A DNA stretch of 64,000 bases, taken from positions 62,001-126,000 of the forward strand of contig PBUB01000008.1 of the NCBI GenBank assembly GCA_002729885.1, in the 5' to 3' direction. Both the position numbers and the translations under genes were made by a program. How positions within the stretch are numbered: the first letter of the stretch is position 1; each line of letters begins with the position of its first letter. Positions 20,888 through 30,582 of this stretch are shown here, one piece after another. Origin of the DNA: Spirochaetaceae bacterium. GTDB lineage: Bacteria; Spirochaetota; Leptospiria; Leptospirales; Leptonemataceae. Below the pieces are notes generated by a model that searched no databases, had not been told where the DNA came from, and worked only from the letters and a program-made list of their open reading frames with translations.

Positions 20888-22759
20888 CTAATCTCCCCGG
20901 GCCCAGGTTTCCTCTCTGGGATCCGCCGCTCCAAGAAGCCTGGTTTCCCCTTGAATGGCGGCTCCCACAGCGCCGAATCTCTTTCGATAATCAGGAAATA
21001 CGTTTACTTCGTATCCTTTTTCTTCCAGGGGCCTTTTCAAAATTCGGGCCAGAGACTCTTCCAGTTCAATTGTATGGGGAAGATACTCATGAGGGGAAAA
21101 TGCATCGGGCCAGTTGCGGCTGCGAAAACGAAATGCTTCCACCGCTTTCTGGGGATCCATTTCAAAGAGTATATGGTTTAATAGAAACTGAAGTGTTGCC
21201 TGGGTCTGCATTTCCCCACCGGGTGTGCCACAGCTCATATAGAATTTTCCGTTTTTCAGAACCATTACGGCATGCGGGGTAATTCGGGGACGCTTGCCCG
21301 GTTCCAGGGATGAGGGATGCTCTGGCTGCAATCTAAACTGAGTCATTCGAATACCCAGAGTAAGACCTGTGTCTGGAATCATAGGAGAGATGGGAAAATC
21401 GCTGGGTGTAAGTGAGATCGCATTTCCCTGACTGTCGATTATGCTTATATAGCTGGTATCCTTTCCCGGAAAAAGAAAACTCTGCTCATCATCCGTCAAC
21501 TCAGAAGATGAATCATACGAATCATGCGAAGCATGTGTCGAATCATCGAGAGTAAGGGCAGGGGGAGTTTGAGCAAAGGCTGTCTCCTGGAGTAGAGATC
21601 TTCTTTTCTTCGCATAGTCCGGTCCCAAAAGCTCTTTTAAGGGAACATCTACGAAGGCCGGATCCCCTGCATAGGCTTCCCGGTCTGCCATAGCCAGTTC
21701 AATAGCCTGAAGCACTCGATGCGCATACTCGGGGCTATTATGCCCGGCTTGCCTCAAATACTCACGGTCCGCTTCCAGTATCTTCAGTGCCAGAAGCAAT
21801 GCGATTCCCTGAGTGTACGTGGGGTTCGTCAGCACCGTGTATTCGCCAAATTGCACCTCCAGAGGTTCATCCCAGGATCCTCGGTAGCCAGCCAGATCTT
21901 CAGCTGTAATAAGCCCTTCTTCTTTTTTATGAAAGTCCACTATCTTCTTTGCGATAGGACCTTCATAGAAATAGTTCCGTACCTCCTGCAGAGCAGCATT
22001 GCGCGAAAGACCGGACTGCAGGGCCTGTTTTTCAGCAGCTGCCAGATCTTCCAGCGTTCGGGCCAGGTCCGGTCGTTTAAACCGATCTCCATGGTGCAGC
22101 GGTCGCCACCACTGGCCGTTCAGATAGACCTCTGCATTGTATGGCATAAGGATCGTAAATCCCAGTCGAGTGAGCATACCCATTTCAAAGTTTTCCAGCA
22201 TGCTGTTATGCACAGGAAAACCGTTTCGAGCCATCTCTATGGAAGGGGCTGCCAGTTCGGCAAATCCCATGGTGCCGCAATCCTGAAGCAGAGAGATCAT
22301 CGCATCAGGCGATGCGGGAATCAGCTGCGCCAGGATGCTTCTTCTGGGAACGGCATCGTATCCCTGGTCCTTGAAAAAATCAATGGTGGCCCCTTTCGGC
22401 GCCGTGCCCACTCCAGAGTAGCTGCGAATCCTTCTGGTCCGGGCATCGTAATGAAGCAGCGGGGCCACCGAAGGAAAGCTGGCAGCTTCGCCATAGGTGA
22501 CATTGATCATCAGAAGGGCGGCCACAGTGGCATCGCATGCATTGCCTCCCTTTCGCAGTACGCCTACAGCAGTATCTGTGGCCCAGGGGGTGCCGGTAAC
22601 TACCATAAAGTCATCGCCAGTGGTTACCGGTCTTCGCTTACCCTGGGGATCGTCGAATTCCATGGGATCCCGGGGACCGGTGGGCAATAGAAAATAAGTG
22701 AGTAACAGCCCACCGGAAATGATGAGAATAGTATAGAAAGCGATCTTGATACCTTTCAT
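20888..22759 (-). CDS. Gamma-glutamyltransferase family protein
   Basis: MVVTGTPWATDTAVGVLRKGGNACDATVAALLMINVTYG; DTSYISIIDSQGNAISLTPSDFP; PRITPHAVMVLKNGKFYMSCGTPGGEMQTQATLQFLLN. Confidence 0.92.
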   Translation of the reverse strand: MKGIKIAFYTILIISGGLLLTYFLLPTGPRDPMEFDDPQGKRRPVTTGDDFMVVTGTPWATDTAVGVLRKGGNACDATVAALLMINVTYGEAASFPSVAPLLHYDARTRRIRSYSGVGTAPKGATIDFFKDQGYDAVPRRSILAQLIPASPDAMISLLQDCGTMGFAELAAPSIEMARNGFPVHNSMLENFEMGMLTRLGFTILMPYNAEVYLNGQWWRPLHHGDRFKRPDLARTLEDLAAAEKQALQSGLSRNAALQEVRNYFYEGPIAKKIVDFHKKEEGLITAEDLAGYRGSWDEPLEVQFGEYTVLTNPTYTQGIALLLALKILEADREYLRQAGHNSPEYAHRVLQAIELAMADREAYAGDPAFVDVPLKELLGPDYAKKRRSLLQETAFAQTPPALTLDDSTHASHDSYDSSSELTDDEQSFLFPGKDTSYISIIDSQGNAISLTPSDFPISPMIPDTGLTLGIRMTQFRLQPEHPSSLEPGKRPRITPHAVMVLKNGKFYMSCGTPGGEMQTQATLQFLLNHILFEMDPQKAVEAFRFRSRNWPDAFSPHEYLPHTIELEESLARILKRPLEEKGYEVNVFPDYRKRFGAVGAAIQGETRLLGAADPREETWARGD

Positions 22760-22789
22760 TGTACTCCAGGCTGCAGGAATCTTTCCTTT

Positions 22790-23587
22790 CTACAATGAGA
22801 TTTCTTTCGCATGGACTGGAATCCAGCCGAAAAGGTGTGCGAAGGAATATATATGAGAAAGTAGCGCCACCGGAACAAGGAAGGCCGGAAGAAGAATGAA
22901 AGGGAAGCGAAGCACCGCCACATTGGGCTGATCCAATCCGAACATCTGGAATTGAGTAGGCATGGACAGTATGGCCACCCCGACGATGTTAAATAAACAG
23001 CCCAGAGAAAGCAGGTTCCAGGTAATGAGTCCCCATCCAGGTAGCCATCTGCGGCTGTATAGCCAGGCAATCAGAGGTGCGCTAAGACCTACATAGATAT
23101 CTGGATTGCGTCCAAAGACAGTCATTTCTTCTGGAATGCCTCCTAGATTCAAAAAACCCATAAAGAGAACCCCTTCTATGACTATGCGAAAGGAATGGAT
23201 CCAGGTCAGGGCAGTAAGACTCATACCGCCAATGATTCGTCTGCCCTCGGCAGAGCAGAACAGAGCCAGTCCCGATGCGGTAAAGGGCAGTAGCAGAGGA
23301 AGAACTGCCAGCGGAAGATAGCCTGCACGAATTATCCTCTCGGGAAGTCCAAGCCATCCGTAGACGCCCTGGAGAATGAGTGCTGCAAAAAGGATGGCGG
23401 TCCAGATAGCCATTTTTCCGTTCCAACCAGTGGTCTTATTTATCTGAACGAAAGCGCTCAAAAATACACCCAGAAGAAGTAGACCAAAGATCCAGGATAG
23501 CTCCGGATAGCCAGGTCTCGAAAAGTCAAAAGATAGTGAAGTCATTGTAATCCTCATGGTAAGCTCCTGCCGGAAACACCGGCTCAA
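22790..23587 (-). CDS. Polytopic membrane protein of unknown function
   Basis: Multiple hydrophobic segments; start may be MRITMTSL or MTSLSFDF. Confidence 0.65.
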   Translation of the reverse strand: MSRCFRQELTMRITMTSLSFDFSRPGYPELSWIFGLLLLGVFLSAFVQINKTTGWNGKMAIWTAILFAALILQGVYGWLGLPERIIRAGYLPLAVLPLLLPFTASGLALFCSAEGRRIIGGMSLTALTWIHSFRIVIEGVLFMGFLNLGGIPEEMTVFGRNPDIYVGLSAPLIAWLYSRRWLPGWGLITWNLLSLGCLFNIVGVAILSMPTQFQMFGLDQPNVAVLRFPFILLPAFLVPVALLSHIYSFAHLFGWIPVHAKEISL

Positions 23588-23656
23588 GTAGAGACCAGGT
23601 TACCACGGAAAGCTCAGAAGCCTCTATGAGTGAAGTAATGGTCTGGATAATAGCGT

Positions 23657-23672
23657 CATGACTTGAGTCATG
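23657..23672. promoter_or_regulatory. Palindromic operator candidate in divergent intergenic region
   Basis: CATGACT-TG-AGTCATG, perfect 7-bp arms. Confidence 0.5.
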
Positions 23673-23741
23673 GTTTTGCTATTTTGCGCCCAGGAGGGCC
23701 AGACGAAGGCTAAAATGGGGGAGGAGAAGATAGGCTGAATT

Positions 23742-24908
23742 GTGCTTTTAAAGGCGGATAGAAATCCGCCAATAGCTACCAGGTTCCTTATGAGCTTTGC
23801 ATACTACATTCCGGTGGCGGCTATCTTTTCCGGGATAAGCGTTCTTGCGCATCTTTTTTCTCTGCCCAGGAAAGCCAGATGGCAGACATCGCTAATATGG
23901 CTGTATTCGGCGCTGCTTCTCAGCAATACATGCATCGCTTTAATGATCAGCAGGCAATCGGCTGAGAATGCAGAGTTCTTCCTCTTTCTTTTGAGACATT
24001 TCTTCTTTTCTCTGCCAGCCCTGTTTCTCTGGTTTGCCATCAGCCTGACTGGAGAAAGCAAAAGATGGCTCTTTCCAGCTCTTTTCTATACTGTAATCCT
24101 GATTTTTCTGGCAGACCTGGATTACATCTTTCGGCTCCATCTGCTTCTGGATCGGATGGAGCCGCATTCCTGGGGTTTCTTTCCCAGAGGCATGCCTCTG
24201 GCCATTATCCTGCTGGCCTTACTGGCTCTTTATTGCGTCGGGGTGTCCTTCTGGTATATGGTGCGCCATTCCAGCGAATTGAAACAGGAAGGCCTGAAGC
24301 CGGTGGTAGTGCTCTTTGTATTCTGGTGGATCGGAATTGTGCTTAGCATGCTGCCTTTCTCCGGTATTTCCATTTTTCCGCCCGGGCCCGCAGTGGATGC
24401 AGCTCTTTCCGCTTTGATCGCAGCTCTTCTTACCCGCGGCCAGCGCAATAGCCGGGTCTCAGCCAATCTGCGTACCATTTCTGGCGGATTCGCATCTGTG
24501 GCCATGGGCACACTGGCTGGATGGCTCCTCAAAACCCTGAATTCTTCGGTGGATGAACTGGTACTATTGATCGTAGTGAGTGGTTGTAGCCTGGCTTCCC
24601 TGGCCGGATGGAACTACCTTGCGCGATACAGGCTTTCTCTCAGGCCTTTGTTTGTAATTCTACAGAACGATTATGAACTCAGTTATCAGGAGGCCAGAAT
24701 CTGCGAACTACTTCTGGAAGGCCTGGACCGTCACCAGATTGAAAGCCGGCTGGGGGTGGGGGGCGGCACCCTGAGAAATCATTTAACCTCTATCTATGGT
24801 AAAACCATCGATATCCATGAGCCTTCTTCGGAGCAATCCAGAGATAAGCTCCAGCGACTCACGGTTTTTCTTTCCCGCATTCAGACCGGTATACTTTCCC
24901 GCCCCTGA
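23742..24908 (+). CDS. Polytopic membrane protein with C-terminal LuxR-type HTH
   Basis: About 8 hydrophobic segments, then LSYQEARICELLLEGLDRHQIESRLGVGGGTLRNHLTSIYGKTID. Confidence 0.75.
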   Translation: MLLKADRNPPIATRFLMSFAYYIPVAAIFSGISVLAHLFSLPRKARWQTSLIWLYSALLLSNTCIALMISRQSAENAEFFLFLLRHFFFSLPALFLWFAISLTGESKRWLFPALFYTVILIFLADLDYIFRLHLLLDRMEPHSWGFFPRGMPLAIILLALLALYCVGVSFWYMVRHSSELKQEGLKPVVVLFVFWWIGIVLSMLPFSGISIFPPGPAVDAALSALIAALLTRGQRNSRVSANLRTISGGFASVAMGTLAGWLLKTLNSSVDELVLLIVVSGCSLASLAGWNYLARYRLSLRPLFVILQNDYELSYQEARICELLLEGLDRHQIESRLGVGGGTLRNHLTSIYGKTIDIHEPSSEQSRDKLQRLTVFLSRIQTGILSRP

Positions 24909-25064
24909 TCTGCAGCCATCCGGCCGTATCGATTTTTCTGATTTTTTTGCAACCCGGAAGCCAAATCGGACTCCTATCAGCATAAGATAAAGCAAAGGCC
25001 TTAAGGCCCTGGCATTAAACGGTGGAGCTCCAAAATAACCATCGGAATGCCAACAGGAGACATT

Positions 25065-26171
25065 ATGAAACTCAAGGATTTTCGCTGGTCTACCGGAGTA
25101 TTTCTGATTCTAAGCCCACTGGGCGCAGCCGCCGCCCTGGCATGGTATTTCTACTATGATGCCTTTCAGTGGCAGACAGTTACCTGGGCTGTGTTTATGG
25201 CATTTGCCACAGGAATGGGGATCACCGTGGGATACCATCGTCTGTTTTCCCATAAGAGTTACGAAGCCGCAGCTCCCATTCGCTGGTTACTAACTTTCTT
25301 TGGAGCTGGAGCTCTGGAGAAGTCTGTAATTGAATGGTCTCATGATCATAGAAATCACCACCGATTCGTGGACACCGATCAGGATCCATATTCCATCAAC
25401 AAAGGATTCTTCCATGCTCACATTGGCTGGCTCTTTGTAAAAAGAGGAACCAACGGACGTGCGAAGGTGGATATCAACCAGGTAAAAGACCTCTGGGCAG
25501 ATCCATTCATTCGATTTCAGCACAACTATTACACTGCCTTTGGATTATTTGTATGCTTTCTGTTTCCCGGACTGGTAGCTCTGGCCTGGGGTGATTTCTG
25601 GGGTGGCGTGCTCATCGCAGGTCTGGTGCGAGTCGTAGTGGTGCATCATGGAACCTTTTGCATCAACTCCATCTGCCATTCCATCGGGCAGCAGCCTTAC
25701 TCCAGTCGTCATACAGCTCGCGATAGCTGGATTTCTGCACTGTTTACTTTCGGTGAAGGGTATCATAACTATCACCACGAATACCCGGCCGATTATCGAA
25801 ATGGAATTCGAGCGTGGCAATATGATCCTTCCAAGTGGATGATCTGGACTCTGTCCAAACTGGGTCTTGCTTCCAATTTAATCCGCATGCCAGATGAGAA
25901 AATCCTGGAAAGCAAGCTTGAGATGAAAGCATCCAGAGTGGATTCCGCTCATCGATCCGGCCTGGAAGCAAACATGGAGGAATTCTCTAGAGTGGCTTCT
26001 GAACTGAAGCAAACCAGAAAAGCTTATATGAAGGCTCGCAAGGAAAAAGCTCCTGCCACTGCGGATCTGGAGAAAACTTTAAAGCGCAATCGCAAAGCTC
26101 TGCTGGCAGCTTATAAAAGTCAAAAGAGCAGAATTCGGATGGCCGGTCGAAGCGCAGTTTCTGCAGCGTAA
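25065..26171 (+). CDS. Fatty acid desaturase (acyl-CoA delta-9-like)
   Basis: His boxes HRLFSH, HDHRNHHRFVD, EGYHNYHHEYPADYRNG; SD CAGGAGA before MKLKDFRW. Confidence 0.93.
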   Translation: MKLKDFRWSTGVFLILSPLGAAAALAWYFYYDAFQWQTVTWAVFMAFATGMGITVGYHRLFSHKSYEAAAPIRWLLTFFGAGALEKSVIEWSHDHRNHHRFVDTDQDPYSINKGFFHAHIGWLFVKRGTNGRAKVDINQVKDLWADPFIRFQHNYYTAFGLFVCFLFPGLVALAWGDFWGGVLIAGLVRVVVVHHGTFCINSICHSIGQQPYSSRHTARDSWISALFTFGEGYHNYHHEYPADYRNGIRAWQYDPSKWMIWTLSKLGLASNLIRMPDEKILESKLEMKASRVDSAHRSGLEANMEEFSRVASELKQTRKAYMKARKEKAPATADLEKTLKRNRKALLAAYKSQKSRIRMAGRSAVSAA

Positions 26172-26197
26172 TGCATTGAACACTTACTCTCTTCCCG

Positions 26198-26220
26198 GGG
26201 GGCTTCGGCCCCCTTTTTTT
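26198..26220 (+). terminator. Rho-independent terminator of desaturase gene
   Basis: GGGGGC-TTCG-GCCCCC followed by 7 T. Confidence 0.9.
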
Positions 26221-26264
26221 ATGGTCAAAATCCAATGCCAGGTGAAGTTAAGCTTTGAGGCATT

Positions 26265-27416
26265 ATGGAAAGATCTGGATACGACTATGCAATCCTGGGA
26301 GCAGGCGCCATCGGCTGCTACACCGGAGGCTGGCTGGCAAATAGGGGCCACTCCGTCTTATTTGTAGGTAGACCATCCATTCTGGATGTACTGGCCAGCC
26401 AGGGATTGGCTCTTGAGTCGGTGGAGGGTAAGAAATCTACTGTACCTACGTTTCCGCTCCAGAAGGCAGAATCCTCCATTCCTGCGAATACTTCCGAAGC
26501 AGATTCAGTGGCCAATGGTTCCGAACCTGATTCCGTAGGCGATGGTTCCGGGGAAGCGGCCTCCATTGGACTTACGGAATCTCCATCCGATCTGGCAAAA
26601 TGTAAAACCATACTTGTATGCGTCAAAAGTGCATCCACCGATGAAGCCGCCGCCCAAATTCGAGAGTATGCTCCTCATGGCTCCGCTGTAATCTCATTAC
26701 AGAATGGACTGGGGGCCGCCCGAATTCTAAAAGAGAATCTACCGGATCACAGGGTGTTTGCAGGGATGGTAACCTATAACGTGGTGCGAGAAGGGAATCA
26801 TTTTCGTCAATCCACCTCCGGTCCCATAACTATTGAATTACCGCCGGATGCCGCCCTGGCACAAACTGCCCGGGCCGTAGCTAACGATCTGAACGAGTGT
26901 GGGATTCAAGCCTATCTACGTTCAGATATGCAAAATGTGCAGTGTAGCAAACTACTTCTGAATCTGAATAACGGCATCAATGCCCTGGCAGGTATTCCCA
27001 TTCGAGAAATGCTTTCTGATCGAAAATACAGAAGGATTATCGCTGCCTGCATGAAAGAAGCCATACAGATCTATAAATCGGCCGGAATCAAGATGGTGAA
27101 GCTTGGAAAAATTATTCCTGGCATCGCTCCTGCGGTTCTGAAGTTGCCTGACTTTCTTTTCTTTCGCGTCGCTTCAACCATGATCAATATTGATCCTACG
27201 GCCATGACATCCCTGGCTCAGGATCTAATTGCAGGTAAGAAAACGGAGATTGACTTTTTAAACGGAGAGATTGTTCGCCTGGCCCGGTCCAGGGGACTTA
27301 AGGCGCCCATTAACTCTGCTGTGGTGCAGCTAGTGAAGGATGCAGAAGCTACCGGACAGGGCTCTGCTCGAATGGATCCAGAAGCGATGGCTCGCGCTCT
27401 GGGTCTGGAAAGCTAG
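26265..27416 (+). CDS. panE: 2-dehydropantoate 2-reductase (ApbA/PanE family)
   Basis: YAILGAGAIGCYTGGWLANRGHSVLFVGR; VCVKSASTDEAAAQIREYAPHGSAVISLQNGLGAARILKENLP; SKLLLNLNNGINALAGIP. Confidence 0.85.
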   Translation: MERSGYDYAILGAGAIGCYTGGWLANRGHSVLFVGRPSILDVLASQGLALESVEGKKSTVPTFPLQKAESSIPANTSEADSVANGSEPDSVGDGSGEAASIGLTESPSDLAKCKTILVCVKSASTDEAAAQIREYAPHGSAVISLQNGLGAARILKENLPDHRVFAGMVTYNVVREGNHFRQSTSGPITIELPPDAALAQTARAVANDLNECGIQAYLRSDMQNVQCSKLLLNLNNGINALAGIPIREMLSDRKYRRIIAACMKEAIQIYKSAGIKMVKLGKIIPGIAPAVLKLPDFLFFRVASTMINIDPTAMTSLAQDLIAGKKTEIDFLNGEIVRLARSRGLKAPINSAVVQLVKDAEATGQGSARMDPEAMARALGLES

Positions 27417-27706
27417 AGTTTGATAGTTCCTGCGTAAGCCGGGCATCCTGCCTGGTTGATACCGATATTGTGCCTGTGTTTCGTAATTATTACAGCCGCG
27501 GACCTTTCCATGGTTTGGGCTTGATACACCTTTGTAGCGAGACTTGAATCTGAGTGTTCCTGCTCCGGGGCCTCGATGTTATCCATAGAGTTGTATTCCA
27601 TTGCAGGGATAACGGTCATCTACCTGTAACCCATGCTTTTACCGATTGACCGATTCTAAAAAATTTTCAAGTCTGGGTTTGCCTCTCTTCGGCGCCGGCC
27701 TATTCG

Positions 27707-30451
27707 ATGAATTTCCATAATCTAAAGTCATTATTTCAGATAAGTATTGCAGGAAAGATTTGCCGTGCTTTTGGGCTACTGCTCCTTTTTCTCTGCTTCA
27801 TCGCTCCTCGCTTGCAGGGGCCATTGCTTGCTGAGGAACCCATCGCTTCGGAAACAGAAGAAAGCAGTGGCCATTGGCCGATTCAGAAAGTGTATGCAGA
27901 CCGCGTTAATGCGCTGGACACTGTAGAGCCGGCCAGGGCCCCGAATGGTTCCAACCGAGTTGATGCAATAGATACTGCAGATCAGGTGAATACTCAGGAG
28001 ACCGCAGAGACAGCTCATACCTGGTGGGTTACATTCTCCAATCCTGGATCGTTACAACCGGAGCCGGTTTCGTCCAATGGATGGCATCCGGTTACGGTTC
28101 CGGGATATCTTACCGATGTTCCGGGATACTCCGATTCTGTAAGCGAAATGTGGTATCTAAAACGATTTCGCATTGAAGGAGATCTGGAGCATTCACTTTC
28201 TTTGAGACTTGGGCGAATCGACGATCGCGACCAGGTATATGTAAACGGAAAGCCTATCGGAACAACGGGGAAATGGGACTCTGCTGTACCTGTGGCCTAC
28301 GATAAGATTCGCATCTACGAAATTCCTCCGGGCGTTCTGGTACAGGGCGAAAATACTATACTGGTAAAAGTGCAGGGTTATTTCCCCGGATTGAACGGTA
28401 TTGTAAGAGGAAGAACAGAGATCGGTCCTACCAGGGAGATTGTAGAGTCCCTGCGCGATGAGGACTATCGAGAGCTAATATTTCTCACCGGCTATTTTAC
28501 TGCAGGCTCCTATTTTTTGTTTCTGTTCTTGCGGAGAAGGCAGAATCGGGAGAATTTGATCTTCGGGCTTTTTATCTACGGATTTGTTCTGAGGCAGTTG
28601 ATTCGCACAGAATTGCGATTCGAGATGGACATTTCCTTTCTTGAATTCAAGCGACTGGAGTTTATTCTTACATATCTTCTGTTTATTGCATTTCTCTATT
28701 TTGTACGGGTATACTTTGAACTGGCACGAACAAAATTGCAGAAGGTCATGGATATACTCTCCCTTGTCTTCTCTGCCATCATGGTTCTTTTGTCCGGCCA
28801 TGTGATGCTTTCAGACGATGTGAATCAATGGTGGACTCTGCAGTCGCAAATCGGCCAGGGGATCTGGCTTTTGATGCTGGTTCAGGTAATATTCTTCCAG
28901 GTAAAGGCAGGTCTATCCGGAAATCGAGATGGCTACTACATGCTGGGAGGCATGATCTTTGTTATGATCGGCTTTTTTGCTGATCTGGCTGTAAGCAATG
29001 GACTCTTGAATATTCCTCCTCTGTTTTCCTATTTCTTCGCGGCCTTTATTTTCTCCCTGGCGTTGATTCTGGCAAACCGCTTCGTTCGGCTGCATCGTCG
29101 AGTAGAGGATCTGAATGCAAACCTGGAGCGAAAGGTTGTGGACCGAACCGAAAAGCTAAATACTACCCTGGAGGAAGTCCAGGAGCTCAAAGAGAAGCAG
29201 GACGGAGACTATTTCTTAACATCTTTGCTCATGAACCCTCTGGGAGGCCACTGGGCTAGAAGCGATAGCCTGGATATGGAAACCCTCCTGGAGCAAAAGA
29301 AGAAGTTTCACTTTCGTAAATGGGACAGCGAAATCGGAGGAGACCTGGTTGCTCTGTATGATATAATCCTTCGCGGTGAAAAATACTCCGTATTTTTGAA
29401 TGCGGATGCTATGGGAAAATCCATGCAGGGCGCCGGGGGTGCCATCGTAGTTGGGACGGTGTTTAAGTCTCTCGTGAGTCGTACACAGGTTGTGCATCAG
29501 GCCTCGGAGAAGAGTCCGGAGCAATGGCTCAATGAATGTTTTCAGGAACTTCAGTCCGTGTTTCTGGGCTTTGACGGCCATATGCTGATTTCTGCTGTAG
29601 TGGGTCTTGTGCATGATGCATCGGGCACTGTATATTTCTTCAACGCAGAGCATCCGGCCACCGTACTCTACGAGGATCAAAAGGCCATCCACCTGGCAGA
29701 TATAGATACCGATATTCGCAAGATTGGAATCGAGGTGCCGGAAGGAGCCTTTCGAGTGCTGGTGCACAAACTTTTGCCCGGCCAGGTACTAATAATGGGC
29801 TCTGATGGTCGCGACGATCTGCTTATGGGGACTACCGAGGAAGGGCAGCGTATTATAAACGAAGATGAGAATCTGTTTTTGCGAATCGTTGAACAGGCAG
29901 AGGGACAACTGGATGGCATTCGAGACATTCTGCAGAGCAGAGGAGAGCTTACAGATGATCTCAGCCTGATTCGGCTGGAATACCTGGAGGACGCTCCCAG
30001 GACATCCGATCCTGGACTGCCTTCATCTATCAAGGAGCATATTGATGCCGGGGACTATGCTCAGGCCTACCGGGAGCTGGAGGGCATTCCATGGGATTAT
30101 CCATCTGCGCTGCAGGCCGGAGTCTGGCTCACCGGAAAACTTAAAGATTACAATACCTCGGCGATGCTGGCCCGTCGCCTGGTAGCTCTGGACCCTACAG
30201 ACTCTCTGGCCCTGTTTCGATGCAGCCATGCGCTCAAACGAACCGGTCGTCTGGAGGATGCCATCGACTATGGCGAACGCTGCCGGCTACGACTGCCGGA
30301 CCATGCCAGAAACCTGACCAATCTGGCGGACTGCTACAGGCTAAAGGGAAACCATGATCGCGCCATTCAACTGGCGAATCGCGCTTTGAATCTGGATCAT
30401 GAACTGGAAGCTGCCAGACAGATTCTGGAAAGAACCACCGCAAGAGTCTAG
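27707..30451 (+). CDS. Receptor-type SpoIIE/PP2C-like phosphatase with 7TM-DISM-like region and C-terminal TPR-like repeats
   Basis: Beta-sandwich-like ectodomain (DRDQVYVNGKPIGTTGKW), about 7 TM, coiled coil, GGDLVALYDIILRGEKYSVFLNADAMGKSMQGAGGAIVVGTVFKSLV, then TPR-like GRLEDAIDYGERCRLRLPDHARNLTNLADCYRLKGNHDRAIQLANRAL. Confidence 0.82.
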   Translation: MNFHNLKSLFQISIAGKICRAFGLLLLFLCFIAPRLQGPLLAEEPIASETEESSGHWPIQKVYADRVNALDTVEPARAPNGSNRVDAIDTADQVNTQETAETAHTWWVTFSNPGSLQPEPVSSNGWHPVTVPGYLTDVPGYSDSVSEMWYLKRFRIEGDLEHSLSLRLGRIDDRDQVYVNGKPIGTTGKWDSAVPVAYDKIRIYEIPPGVLVQGENTILVKVQGYFPGLNGIVRGRTEIGPTREIVESLRDEDYRELIFLTGYFTAGSYFLFLFLRRRQNRENLIFGLFIYGFVLRQLIRTELRFEMDISFLEFKRLEFILTYLLFIAFLYFVRVYFELARTKLQKVMDILSLVFSAIMVLLSGHVMLSDDVNQWWTLQSQIGQGIWLLMLVQVIFFQVKAGLSGNRDGYYMLGGMIFVMIGFFADLAVSNGLLNIPPLFSYFFAAFIFSLALILANRFVRLHRRVEDLNANLERKVVDRTEKLNTTLEEVQELKEKQDGDYFLTSLLMNPLGGHWARSDSLDMETLLEQKKKFHFRKWDSEIGGDLVALYDIILRGEKYSVFLNADAMGKSMQGAGGAIVVGTVFKSLVSRTQVVHQASEKSPEQWLNECFQELQSVFLGFDGHMLISAVVGLVHDASGTVYFFNAEHPATVLYEDQKAIHLADIDTDIRKIGIEVPEGAFRVLVHKLLPGQVLIMGSDGRDDLLMGTTEEGQRIINEDENLFLRIVEQAEGQLDGIRDILQSRGELTDDLSLIRLEYLEDAPRTSDPGLPSSIKEHIDAGDYAQAYRELEGIPWDYPSALQAGVWLTGKLKDYNTSAMLARRLVALDPTDSLALFRCSHALKRTGRLEDAIDYGERCRLRLPDHARNLTNLADCYRLKGNHDRAIQLANRALNLDHELEAARQILERTTARV

Positions 30452-30582
30452 CGTCCAGGGGGCCGAACTGGTTCGTAGAGGAGCTGAAATGGCTGCCGCA
30501 TTTTTCTTTCAGGAAGATTTCGCTTCCTCGACGGGATCTCCACGGGAGGGATGCGAAAAAAGAGAAAGGGATCTATGGGCAT

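Noticed and set aside
21719-22690. 323-aa ORF antisense to gamma-glutamyltransferase
   Set aside because: Lies within the conserved GGT gene on the other strand; no domain signal.
27413-27619. 68-aa minus-strand ORF between panE and the phosphatase receptor
   Set aside because: Short, no SD or domain; cannot distinguish from chance.
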